Source: Alistipes sp. UBA928
Lineage (GTDB): Bacteria; Bacteroidota; Bacteroidia; Bacteroidales; Rikenellaceae
NCBI GenBank assembly: GCA_002293665.1
Contig: DBDQ01000054.1
Coordinates: forward strand, 3,158 to 9,715
DNA length: 6,558 bases
Direction of reading: 5' to 3'
Shown here: in pieces, positions 1 to 6,549 of the stretch
Numbering within the stretch: the first letter of the stretch is position 1
Layout of the letters: every line of letters starts with the position of its first letter
Position numbers and translations under genes: made by a program
The notes under the pieces: model-generated
The model's input: only the letters and a program-made list of their open reading frames with translations
Told to the model about the DNA's origin: nothing
The model's database searches: none

Positions 1-1007
1 GTCGAGGTATTGTAGGGTCCCGCACCGCCCGTTGTTACGTCGAAGTAGTCGAAAAACAGCCTCTCTTCGATCGCCACGGGCCCGAGTCCTGCAAGGCTCA
101 CAGGGCCAGGAAGTGCGGCCAGCACGGCACGCAGCGAGTCGGCCGCGGCAGCATCGCCCGACTCCCCGGCCAGAACTATCTCGTACTCCACGAGCATACG
201 TTTCTGCAACACGTAGTCTGTCAGTGGGGCTGGGGCGGCAACCATTCCGTCGGCCACTATATCCCCGCGCACGTTGCGCAACTCCTCCATTCCGCGCTCG
301 AACAGCGCGAGCATGTCGCGCCGGTTCTGTTTGTCGGCCAGCAGGTTGTAGATGTAGCTCTTACTGTCGAATATCGCCCCCCACTCCCGGTCGATCCGGT
401 CGGCAATGTTGTCATTGGCAACTTTTCGCTCTTCGAACAGCGCACGCAGACTGTCCGCCTCGGGCTGTGTGGCGGCGGCTGAGTAGGCGCGGGCAAGGGA
501 TGCCAACATGTCATACCCCTCGCGATATTGAGCCACAAGGCGCGGAACCACGGCCTCTGCCGCCTGTGCACCATGCAGTTCGGCCATCTGTTCGGGCCCG
601 AGTATGATTTCGACCGAGGTTGGGCCGCCGTCGACCTCCGCAGGCAGCGGGGTGGGGCGTGGGGCCGAAAGATTAGCCAGTATCCACTCCTGCTCTATGG
701 TGTTGATGCGTGAGGCAAGGCGTGCCATGTCGCCGCGTATCCCGAATCCCTCCTCCTCCATCCGCACGATGTCGGCCGAGATCGCGGCACGGTCGAGGGT
801 GTCGGTTCTCAGCCTGCCCCGCAGCGAGGCGATCCGCACGGCAAGCGAATCCGCCGTCCTCACCAAAGCCCCCTCACGGGCGATCAGTTCCCGGTACTCG
901 ACATGATCCTCGAGACCGGCGATCACCCGCCGCTGTTGCGCCGAAGCCCCCTGTATCGCGAGCAACAGCGTGCAGACAACTATTATATATCGTTTCACTT
1001 CCACCAT
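1..1007 (-). CDS. Exported helical protein of unknown function (3' end outside window)
   Basis: I do not recognise this gene. From the ATG at 1007 the frame stays open for 335 codons to the left edge with no stop, so the C-terminus is missing. The N-terminus reads as a Sec signal peptide: K5 and R6, a hydrophobic stretch at about 8-18, and an Ala-Ser-Ala cleavage site at 21-23 before Gln24. Cys12 is inside the hydrophobic core and is not in a lipobox, so a soluble periplasmic or surface protein is more likely than a lipoprotein. Residues about 28-115 and 140-250 are rich in Ala, Glu, Arg, Leu and Asp with few Gly or Pro, which suggests long helices or coiled coil. ADSLRA occurs at 184-189 and 289-294, with a weaker copy (ADSLAV) at 52-57, so degenerate repeats are possible. 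After a Gly/Pro-rich linker at about 298-312 a new segment (LFFDYFDVTTGG) begins, perhaps the start of a C-terminal domain. The start overlaps the trkH stop by 13 bases, so it is probably the next cistron of the operon. GTG codons at residues 2 and 4 are alternative starts. Confidence 0.85.
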   Translation of the reverse strand, partial: MVEVKRYIIVVCTLLLAIQGASAQQRRVIAGLEDHVEYRELIAREGALVRTADSLAVRIASLRGRLRTDTLDRAAISADIVRMEEEGFGIRGDMARLASRINTIEQEWILANLSAPRPTPLPAEVDGGPTSVEIILGPEQMAELHGAQAAEAVVPRLVAQYREGYDMLASLARAYSAAATQPEADSLRALFEERKVANDNIADRIDREWGAIFDSKSYIYNLLADKQNRRDMLALFERGMEELRNVRGDIVADGMVAAPAPLTDYVLQKRMLVEYEIVLAGESGDAAAADSLRAVLAALPGPVSLAGLGPVAIEERLFFDYFDVTTGGAGPYNTS

Positions 1008-2440
1008 TTGAGTAAAAACAACTGCAAAAGTCCGAATATCTCGAGGCGTCCCAAAAGCATCAGCAGTGTAGAAAACCAAAGCAGTTCGCCCGGCAGGTGC
1101 GTAGCTCCTGTGAATCCTCCCGCGCGGCCGAAACCGGTTCCGAGGTTGCTCAGGTTGCCCACCGACATCGAGAAGGCCGACACGAAGTCGTATCCCCACG
1201 CCGCGAAAACAATCGTTCCGACCCCCAGCACGAAGAAATAGGCGACGACAAACAGCACCGTGAAGGCCAACACCGAACTGTCCTGGGTCACGCCGCTCAG
1301 CTTTATGCGTATTATGGCGTTTGGGTGCTGCTGCTGACGTATCTGGTGGCGCAGCATTTTGGCCGCGAGGTACACGCGGTCGGCCTTCAAACCCCCGCTG
1401 GTCGATCCGGCGCAGGCGCACTGAATGCCGGCAAAAGTCAGTATCACCATTGCCAACGGCCCCCACAGGTTGGTGTCGGCCACCACGAACCCCGTCGTAG
1501 TAGCCGTAGCCACGGTCTGGAACGAGCTGAAACGCAGCGCCTCCCAGAACGAGTCGTAGGTGCCGTTGGCCGTCACACTGGCGGCTACGACGAAGGTCAT
1601 CGCCACAAGGCACACCACCCAGTAGCGCGCCACCTCCGAGCGGAAGACGTTGTTGCGCCTACCCGTGAGCGTAGCGAATATCACGCCGAAATGTATTCCC
1701 GCCGCCGCCATGAACACGAGCGTCACCACCTCCATGGCACTGCTGTTCCAGTACGCCAAACTCATGGTGTGGGTCGAGAAACCGCCCGTGGCCACCGTCG
1801 CCATCGCGTGGTTCACGGCGTCGAACCACCCCATGCCCGCCGCCATGAGCGCCGCGCAGCACGCCGCGCTGAGGCCCAGATAGATCCCCAAAAGAATGCG
1901 CGCGATCTTACCCGAGGTGTACTTGTAGTCATCCCTCGCCAGCGACGACATCTCGACGTGCGACACAAGCATGCGGCTGCGCCCCAACACCGGCATTATC
2001 AGCATGGCAAACATCACCACACCCGCACCGCCGATCCAGTTTGTACACGAGCGCCAGAAAAGCAGCCCGTTGGGTATCGCGTCTATATCCTCTATTATCG
2101 TTGAGCCTGTCGTGGTGAATCCCGAGGCGCTCTCGTACCACGCGTTGGTAAATCCGAAAGGCGCGCCCCACAGCAGCCACGGCAGCATGCCCACGACGCA
2201 CGACGCAAGCCACGCCCCCACCACTATACAGTAGCTCTCCTTGTTGGAAAGGTTCTTCTCACGCGGAAAAGCGATCACCGGCGCCGCTCCGAGAACGAGG
2301 GTGATTCCACCGGCCACGAGCAACACGGAGAGCGCCTTCATGTCGCCGTCGGTAAGGCTCATCCCCGCCGACAACAGCATGAATGCCGCATCCAACAGCA
2401 GCACCATACCTATGTATCTGTATATGACCTTCGCCCTCAC
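995..2440 (-). CDS. trkH: TrkH-type potassium uptake protein
   Basis: This is the K+-translocating membrane subunit of a Trk/Ktr system, which imports K+ across the inner membrane and is normally gated by a cytosolic TrkA partner. Its 481 residues are the usual full length. All four pore-loop repeats are visible with their filter glycines: SGFTTTGS (106-113), TVATGGFST (215-223), ATATTTGF (311-318) and NLGTGFG (432-438). Other family signatures are NWIGGAG (134-140), CAGSTSGG (343-350) in the intramembrane region of the third repeat, and GRLEIF (464-469) near the C-terminus. In the fourth loop a Thr replaces the Pro of the common GPG form. The start is a GTG three bases after the fmt stop. 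It keeps an N-terminal stretch (RAKVIYRYIG) that aligns with other TrkH proteins, so it is preferred over the ATG at codon 12; this spacing suggests translational coupling to fmt. No trkA is in the window, so the partner must be encoded elsewhere. Confidence 0.96.
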   Translation of the reverse strand: MRAKVIYRYIGMVLLLDAAFMLLSAGMSLTDGDMKALSVLLVAGGITLVLGAAPVIAFPREKNLSNKESYCIVVGAWLASCVVGMLPWLLWGAPFGFTNAWYESASGFTTTGSTIIEDIDAIPNGLLFWRSCTNWIGGAGVVMFAMLIMPVLGRSRMLVSHVEMSSLARDDYKYTSGKIARILLGIYLGLSAACCAALMAAGMGWFDAVNHAMATVATGGFSTHTMSLAYWNSSAMEVVTLVFMAAAGIHFGVIFATLTGRRNNVFRSEVARYWVVCLVAMTFVVAASVTANGTYDSFWEALRFSSFQTVATATTTGFVVADTNLWGPLAMVILTFAGIQCACAGSTSGGLKADRVYLAAKMLRHQIRQQQHPNAIIRIKLSGVTQDSSVLAFTVLFVVAYFFVLGVGTIVFAAWGYDFVSAFSMSVGNLSNLGTGFGRAGGFTGATHLPGELLWFSTLLMLLGRLEIFGLLQLFLLKWWK

Positions 2441-2443
2441 GGC

Positions 2444-3307
2444 TCAGTTTTTCAGTCCGTTAAAGAAATCGCGGGCACTCATTCGTCGCCCTCCGGCGGG
2501 TTGTAACTCACGTATCGCCACCCACCCCCGTTCGGCGTCGAACTCTGCGTCAAACAGTTTGAGCGTCGTATCGCCGAACTCGGTCCACGCACCGGGATAG
2601 GGCGACAGCCCGCGAATGAAGTTGACAATTTCCAGGCCGGGGCGGCTCCAGTCCACTCGGCAATCTTCGCGAAATATCTTCGGTGCTGGCCGCAGACCCT
2701 CTTCGGGAATATCCATCTGGCTCAGCGGCGTGACGTTACCCCTGGCAATGCGGTCTACGGTTAGCGTTACGAGTTCCGCCCCCGCCACCATCAACCGGTC
2801 GTGCAGCGTGCCCGCGTTGTCCGACGGGAGGATGGGCATCTCTACACGCCCCACTATGTCGCCCTTGTCTATCTCGGCATTTAGCATGAATGTAGTGAGG
2901 CCCGTCATGGTCTCGCCGTTCATTATCGCGCGGTTTATGGGCGCCGCGCCTCGGTATTGTGGCAGCAACGAGGCGTGGAGGTTGAAAGTCCCAAGCCGCG
3001 GCAGCGACCACACCACCTCGGGCAGCATGCGGAACGCGATCACTATCCCCAAATCGGGCTCCAACTCCCGGAGTTTTTCGAGAAACTCCGGAGCCCGTAG
3101 CTTCTCGGGCTGCAACACCGGCAACCCCACCGAAACGGCGTACCTCTTAACCTCGCTCTCATGAAGTTTCTGACCCCGTCCGGCAGGCTTGTCCGGAGCC
3201 GTCACGACCCCAACGACGTTGTATCCCCCCTCGACGAGGCGCCGAAGCGAGACGGCCGCAAACTCCGGCGTGCCCAGAAACAATATTCTCAACTCGTTAC
3301 CCTTCAC
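2444..3307 (-). CDS. fmt: Methionyl-tRNA formyltransferase with shortened C-terminal domain
   Basis: Fmt transfers the formyl group of 10-formyltetrahydrofolate to methionyl-initiator tRNA in the cytoplasm, preparing it for translation initiation. The Rossmann-type catalytic domain (about 6-190) is complete. It has the N-terminal GTPEFA strand-loop (12-17), the tRNA-contacting loop PDKPAGRGQKL (38-48; R44 matches E. coli Arg42), the signature HASLLPQYRGAAP (111-123), and the catalytic trio N109, H111 and D147 (E. coli Asn108, His110, Asp146). The C-terminal domain keeps its start and its last motif, LQPAGGRRMSARDFFNG (268-284). The stretch between LKLF (249-252) and GWVAI (261-265) is only eight residues, about 25 fewer than in E. 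coli Fmt, and total length is 287 against 315. The chosen start is GTG, overlapping the ribBA stop by 11 bases. A TTG at 3292 (codon 6) would give MRILFLGTPEFA and has purine-rich AAGGG upstream. No early ATG exists. Confidence 0.95.
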   Translation of the reverse strand: MKGNELRILFLGTPEFAAVSLRRLVEGGYNVVGVVTAPDKPAGRGQKLHESEVKRYAVSVGLPVLQPEKLRAPEFLEKLRELEPDLGIVIAFRMLPEVVWSLPRLGTFNLHASLLPQYRGAAPINRAIMNGETMTGLTTFMLNAEIDKGDIVGRVEMPILPSDNAGTLHDRLMVAGAELVTLTVDRIARGNVTPLSQMDIPEEGLRPAPKIFREDCRVDWSRPGLEIVNFIRGLSPYPGAWTEFGDTTLKLFDAEFDAERGWVAIRELQPAGGRRMSARDFFNGLKN

Positions 3308-4562
3308 TATTTTTTTGCGTAGCTAAATCCGCCGTCGGCGTTCGACCGCACAGGCCCAGCGTATGACCCATTTTGGCCTCCTTGGTCTCGAGGTAGCGGC
3401 GACTGTGGGGATTTGGAGGAATGACGATCGGCACGTTCTCCACCACCGACAGGCCGTAGCCTTCCAGACCGGCTCTCTTCAAAGGGTTGTTGGTGATCAG
3501 ACGCATGCGCGTAATGCCCAACTCGTGGAGGATGCTCGCACCCACACCGTAGTCCCTCTCATCGACCCCAAAACCGAGGCGTACATTGGCTTCGGCCGTG
3601 TCTAAGCCCTCGTCCTGCAACTTGTAGGCCGCGATCTTGTTGAATAGCCCGATACCGCGTCCCTCCTGACTGAGGTAGACCACCGCACCGCGTCCCTCGC
3701 GCTCGATCATCCGCAGCGCCTCGTGGAGTTGAGGCCCGCAGTCACATCGGCACGAACCCAAAATGTCGCCCGTCATGCACGACGAGTGGACGCGAACCAA
3801 CACCGTGTCGCCCGGCGCCCATTTGCCCTTTGTTATCGCAAGGTGTTCCAGCCTGTTCGACTTCTGTATAAATGGAGTAATGCGGAAATCTCCCCACTCG
3901 GTGGGCAGGTCTACCGTTTCTCCCTTTATCACTATGCTCTCGTTTCTCAGACGATACGCAATCAGGTCGGCTATCGAAATTATCTTCAGATCGAACTTTC
4001 GTGCGATCTCCACGAGCTGTGGCATCCGCGCCATCGACCCGTCCTCGTTCATGATCTCGATCAGCGCCCCGGCGGGTTGCAGACCCGACAGTCGCGCCAG
4101 GTCGATCGTCGCCTCCGTGTGTCCCGGACGCCTCAGCACCCCACGGTTGCGTGCGCGCAAAGGGAATATATGTCCCGGTCGCCCCAGATCGACGGGACGA
4201 GTCGCGGGATCGGCCAGAGCGCGGATTGTTTTCGCGCGGTCGGAAGACGACACGCCCGTCGTGCAGCCGTCGCCGAGCAGGTCTACCGAAACGGTGAACG
4301 GCGTCCCCAGCAGCGATGTGTTGTTCGTCTCCATCATGCCGAGTTCGAGCTCGGCGCAACGGTCTTCGGTCAAAGGCGCACACAGCACCCCCCGCCCGTT
4401 GTGCAACATGAAGTTGACCGTTTCGGGCGTAATTTTTTCGGCGGCGACCACGAAATCCCCCTCGTTCTCGCGATCCTCGTCGTCGACGACTATCACCACC
4501 TTCCCGGCGCGGAAATCCTCCAGCGCCTCTTCTATGCCGTTAAGCACGCTTACTCCCCCCAT
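3297..4562 (-). CDS. ribBA: Bifunctional RibBA: DHBP synthase / GTP cyclohydrolase II
   Basis: This cytoplasmic enzyme catalyses both entry reactions of riboflavin synthesis. The RibB half (about 8-208) converts ribulose 5-phosphate to 3,4-dihydroxy-2-butanone 4-phosphate plus formate. The RibA half (about 212-405) opens GTP to a diaminopyrimidine, releasing formate and pyrophosphate. RibB signatures are DDEDRENEGD (27-36), with E32 as the metal ligand, RPGHIFPLRA (128-137), and GHTEA (147-151), with H148 as the second metal ligand. RibA has zinc ligands C262, C273 and C275 in SCMTGD and CRCDCG, the GTP-binding loop SQEGRGIGL (298-306), the catalytic D334 and R336 in VDERDY, and TNNP (357-360). 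Both halves look active, and 421 residues is normal or slightly long for the fused form. The ATG start overlaps the upstream permease stop by 23 bases. A GTG at 4547 (codon 6), preceded by GGGGGGAG at good spacing, is a credible alternative. No FMN riboswitch precedes it, as expected for an internal operon gene. Confidence 0.97.
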   Translation of the reverse strand: MGGVSVLNGIEEALEDFRAGKVVIVVDDEDRENEGDFVVAAEKITPETVNFMLHNGRGVLCAPLTEDRCAELELGMMETNNTSLLGTPFTVSVDLLGDGCTTGVSSSDRAKTIRALADPATRPVDLGRPGHIFPLRARNRGVLRRPGHTEATIDLARLSGLQPAGALIEIMNEDGSMARMPQLVEIARKFDLKIISIADLIAYRLRNESIVIKGETVDLPTEWGDFRITPFIQKSNRLEHLAITKGKWAPGDTVLVRVHSSCMTGDILGSCRCDCGPQLHEALRMIEREGRGAVVYLSQEGRGIGLFNKIAAYKLQDEGLDTAEANVRLGFGVDERDYGVGASILHELGITRMRLITNNPLKRAGLEGYGLSVVENVPIVIPPNPHSRRYLETKEAKMGHTLGLCGRTPTADLATQKNSEG

Positions 4563-5997
4563 ATTTTTTTCTCAATCTTTGATATTGAATTATGTACCAC
4601 TCGGTATTGAGCAGCCCCGAATCGTTCGTGGCCTTCCATGTCAGATAGATCGCGATTGGCATCAGCACGAACGTGGGTATCCATCCTCCCCAGAACGCAG
4701 GCCATGTTCCCTCCTTGGCCAACTTTTCGCCCGTGATGTAGATCACGTAGTAGATCACAAAGAATACCACCGATATGATGATCGGCATCCCGAGCCCCCC
4801 CTTGCGGATGATCGCCCCCAAAGGAGCGCCTATAAGAAAGAACACGAGCACCGCCACGGGCAGCGACCACTTCTTGTGCCACTCGATCTCGGCGCGGTAC
4901 AGTTGGTTGAGCGCCTCCTTTGCCATCGTTTCGTCCCAGTCGATCACCCCGCGCGAGTTTTGTGCCGCCACACTCGCGTTGCTGAACAGCCGGTCTTTTT
5001 CGGCGTCGGAAAGGCGGGCGATCGAATCGAGCAACAGCACCGGACGGCGCGAATCGAGGCTGCGGCGCGCGGCGGCGGTGGCGCTCACCACCATCGTGTC
5101 GCGCGAGAACAGATAGTTGTGTAGCAGCGGCCGGTATGTCGTGGCAGTGGCGCGGTTCACCTCTCGGTTGAGCGAGTCGATGTCGACCCTCAGTTGCGCC
5201 ACATTCTTGGTCTGCGCGTTGCTGCCGAACAGACTCTCGTCCGTCCGGTTCATGTCGTATCCCGGAGTGAGCGACAGGCTGTGCTGCATCTCGAACGCGG
5301 TGTCGCCCAACGAATTTACTTCGTACCAGTCCCTTCCGCGCGTAAACTGGTAGTTTTCGCCGCCGTAGAGCGTCACGTCGAGAAAACGGCGGTCGTCGGT
5401 AAGGCGTATGTAGCCCGAGTCGGCCACCGTCACCATCATGTCGCCCCCGGCCGCACTCGTGTCGTAGATTAGCAGACCGCGCAGCAGCCCCGTCACCGGA
5501 TCCTGAGTCTCCACACGTATGCTCATGTTTTCCACTCCGTTGAAGAACTGCCCGTCCTTGAACTCTATCTTCTGCTTCTGCTGCCTCACGTCGAACATCA
5601 GCGCGTTCACCTTGCGGTTGGAGTAGGGCACCAGGTTGTTCGACACGAAGAAACTGGCCGCCGCCATGCCGAGCGTCACCACGAACAGCGACATCAGTAT
5701 GCGCGGCAGCGAAACCCCGGCGCTCTTCAGCGCCAGAAGTTCGTAGTTTTCGCCGAGGTTGCCCATCGTCATGATCGCCGCGAAGAGCGTTGCCAGCGGA
5801 AAGCCCATCGAGATGAGGAACGACGTGCCGTAGAAGATGATCTCCATTATCATGCCGAGCCCCAGCCCCTTGCCCACCAACTCGTCGATGTACTTCCACA
5901 GGAAATTCATCATCAGCACGAACAGCACGATGAAAAAACTCGCCACCATCGGCCCGAGGTACGACTTGAGGATTAGTTTGTCGACTTTCTTGATCAT
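4540..5997 (-). CDS. LptF/LptG-family (YjgP/YjgQ) lipopolysaccharide-export permease
   Basis: This is an inner-membrane permease of the family that, with the ATPase LptB, extracts lipopolysaccharide and passes it to the periplasmic Lpt bridge. The 485-residue protein has the expected layout. A cytoplasmic N-terminus is followed by three membrane helices (about 13-33, 50-76 and 98-121), a large periplasmic domain (about 125-372), and three more helices (about 376-395, 403-423 and 434-455). Family signatures are the cytoplasmic coupling segment ENYELLALKSAGVSLPRI (83-100) and the fourth-fifth helix turn APLGAIIRKGGLGMPIIIS (391-409). Residues about 260-365 of the periplasmic part are probably helical and less conserved. 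I cannot tell LptF from LptG, so no symbol is given. The start is the ATG in an ATGA overlap with the upstream permease stop, with AGGA just before it. The frame is open much further upstream, but that part only shadows the other gene. The LptF/G then ribBA order is familiar from Bacteroidota. Confidence 0.93.
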   Translation of the reverse strand: MIKKVDKLILKSYLGPMVASFFIVLFVLMMNFLWKYIDELVGKGLGLGMIMEIIFYGTSFLISMGFPLATLFAAIMTMGNLGENYELLALKSAGVSLPRILMSLFVVTLGMAAASFFVSNNLVPYSNRKVNALMFDVRQQKQKIEFKDGQFFNGVENMSIRVETQDPVTGLLRGLLIYDTSAAGGDMMVTVADSGYIRLTDDRRFLDVTLYGGENYQFTRGRDWYEVNSLGDTAFEMQHSLSLTPGYDMNRTDESLFGSNAQTKNVAQLRVDIDSLNREVNRATATTYRPLLHNYLFSRDTMVVSATAAARRSLDSRRPVLLLDSIARLSDAEKDRLFSNASVAAQNSRGVIDWDETMAKEALNQLYRAEIEWHKKWSLPVAVLVFFLIGAPLGAIIRKGGLGMPIIISVVFFVIYYVIYITGEKLAKEGTWPAFWGGWIPTFVLMPIAIYLTWKATNDSGLLNTEWYIIQYQRLRKKYGGSKRA

Positions 5998-6458
5998 TTT
6001 TTCCTGTGCAAAGGTAGGGCTTTTGCCGCAATAAGTAAAATCACCAGTGCGAAAATGGTGGCCGCGCCCGTGGGAATGTTCCACATCCAACTCGCCCACA
6101 ATCCGGCGATGCCCGCACCCACTGCCACCACGCACGACCATACCGCTATAACGGGGAACGAACGGGTTATCGAATTTATTATTACAGCCGGAAAAGTGAG
6201 CAGCGAGATTAGCAGCACGATGCCCACGGCGCGGATCGAGAATACGATCGCAAAGGCCGTGAGGGCGGCCATGCCGATGGCCGAATCCTCGCGAATTTTC
6301 ACACGCCATCCGGCCCACTCGATGCCCAGCGCCGCCCCGAGAGCGAATATCGCCGCCCTCGCAAGTGGATTCCATCCGAGAAAAGTGGCCATGCCTATAC
6401 CGCCGAACAACGCATGCTGCAAAAAACGATACCCGGCAATCTCCGCAAAAAAATCCAT
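5994..6458 (-). CDS. Internally shortened ABC-3 (ZnuB-type) metal permease, possibly decayed
   Basis: This resembles the membrane subunit of zinc/manganese ABC importers, but at 154 residues it is far below the usual 260-280. Family-like pieces appear in order: an N-terminus YRFLQHAL (10-17), FGGIGMATFLGWNP (18-31), VKIREDSAIGM (53-63), then the C-terminal part with FSIRAVGIVLLISLLTFP (73-90) and NIPTGAATIF (127-136). Two blocks seem missing. One is after about residue 17, where the family has a helix, a cytoplasmic loop and the conserved GGI-H-A segment. The other is after residue 63, where two to three helices and the loop expected to contact the ATPase should be. Both joins are in frame and no stop interrupts them. 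With about five helices left it is unlikely to transport normally; it may be a decaying gene or a reduced protein. The ATG at 6458 is chosen over 6491 because it gives a family-like N-terminus and lies downstream of the likely promoter. No ZnuC or ZnuA gene is visible. Confidence 0.78.
   Translation of the reverse strand: MDFFAEIAGYRFLQHALFGGIGMATFLGWNPLARAAIFALGAALGIEWAGWRVKIREDSAIGMAALTAFAIVFSIRAVGIVLLISLLTFPAVIINSITRSFPVIAVWSCVVAVGAGIAGLWASWMWNIPTGAATIFALVILLIAAKALPLHRKK
6009..6016 (-). promoter_or_regulatory. Bacteroidota -7 promoter box (TACCTTTG) before the LptF/G gene
   Basis: TACCTTTG fits the Bacteroidota -7 consensus TAnnTTTG exactly and is followed by C, as is common. It ends 11 bases before the lptF/G start codon and lies within the last codons of the upstream permease gene, giving a very short leader. 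No clear TTTG -33 element is seen at the usual distance. By eye it is one of only two minus-strand matches in the window, and both sit directly before a gene. It would let the lptF/G-ribBA-fmt-trkH unit be expressed independently of the shortened permease. Confidence 0.5.
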
Positions 6459-6462
6459 ACCA

Positions 6463-6479
6463 CAAAAATATAAAATATA
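6463..6479 (-). promoter_or_regulatory. Possible -7 promoter region before the ABC-3-like gene
   Basis: TATTTTTG (6470-6463) matches TAnnTTTG but leaves only four bases before the ATG at 6458, implying a leaderless or nearly leaderless mRNA. The overlapping TATATTTT (6479-6472) lacks the final G but has spacing to the start codon like that of the box before lptF/G. One of the two probably serves as the operon's first promoter. A T-rich stretch near 6499-6493 is a weak -33 candidate. Confidence 0.4.
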
Positions 6480-6485
6480 TCTTTG
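6478..6485 (+). promoter_or_regulatory. Possible rightward -7 promoter box (TATCTTTG)
   Basis: TATCTTTG matches TAnnTTTG on the plus strand and would start transcription near 6490, divergent from the minus-strand operon. No TTTG -33 element is visible. The ATG at 6490 is followed by only six codons, and every other ATG or TTG downstream meets a stop quickly, except an ATG at 6554 cut by the window edge. It could serve a gene or small RNA lying mostly to the right of the window. Confidence 0.35.
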
Positions 6486-6538
6486 CGGCATGAAAAATTG
6501 CCTGCTATAGCGGATTTGGGAGAAATGGGGTAAGTCGG

Positions 6539-6549
6539 CTGACAGTCAG
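6539..6549. repeat. Short perfect palindrome CTGACAGTCAG
   Basis: Two five-base arms (CTGAC and GTCAG) flank a single A. It lies about 50 bases downstream of the possible rightward transcription start, where an operator or a leader structure could be. The arms are too short and the loop too small for a stable hairpin on their own, and such a palindrome can occur by chance. Confidence 0.2.

Noticed and set aside
957..1007. Lipoprotein signal in the leftmost gene (Cys12)
   Set aside because: Cys12 is preceded by Ile-Val-Val within the hydrophobic core and does not fit the lipobox; the Ala-Ser-Ala site at 21-23 fits signal peptidase I.
1097..2104. Plus-strand open frame of 335 codons opposite trkH
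   Set aside because: Its Arg/His-rich, low-complexity translation is typical of antisense shadow; the trkH frame has all family motifs.
4540..4640. FMN riboswitch before ribBA
   Set aside because: The region is coding sequence of the LptF/G gene and has none of the conserved RFN elements; a riboswitch is not expected at an internal operon position.
3763..5124. Long plus-strand open frame (453 codons) opposite ribBA and lptF/G
   Set aside because: It is antisense to two well-recognised genes, has no recognisable motif, and is a product of high GC and strong codon bias.
6267..6395. Direct repeat GGCATGGCC at 6395-6387 and 6275-6267, exactly 120 bases apart in the permease gene
   Set aside because: It encodes Gly-Met-Ala in both places; nine bases in GC-rich coding sequence can recur by chance, and neither copy clearly explains both joins.
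5998..6465. N-terminal extension of the LptF/G frame by 156 codons
   Set aside because: The extension is Gly/Arg/His-rich without family similarity and covers the permease gene in another frame; family homology starts at the ATG at 5997.
6459..6491. Upstream ATG at 6491 as the start of the ABC-3-like gene
   Set aside because: It adds an AT-rich-coded stretch (MPQRYILYFCG) that covers the promoter boxes and is not family-like; the ATG at 6458 fits better.
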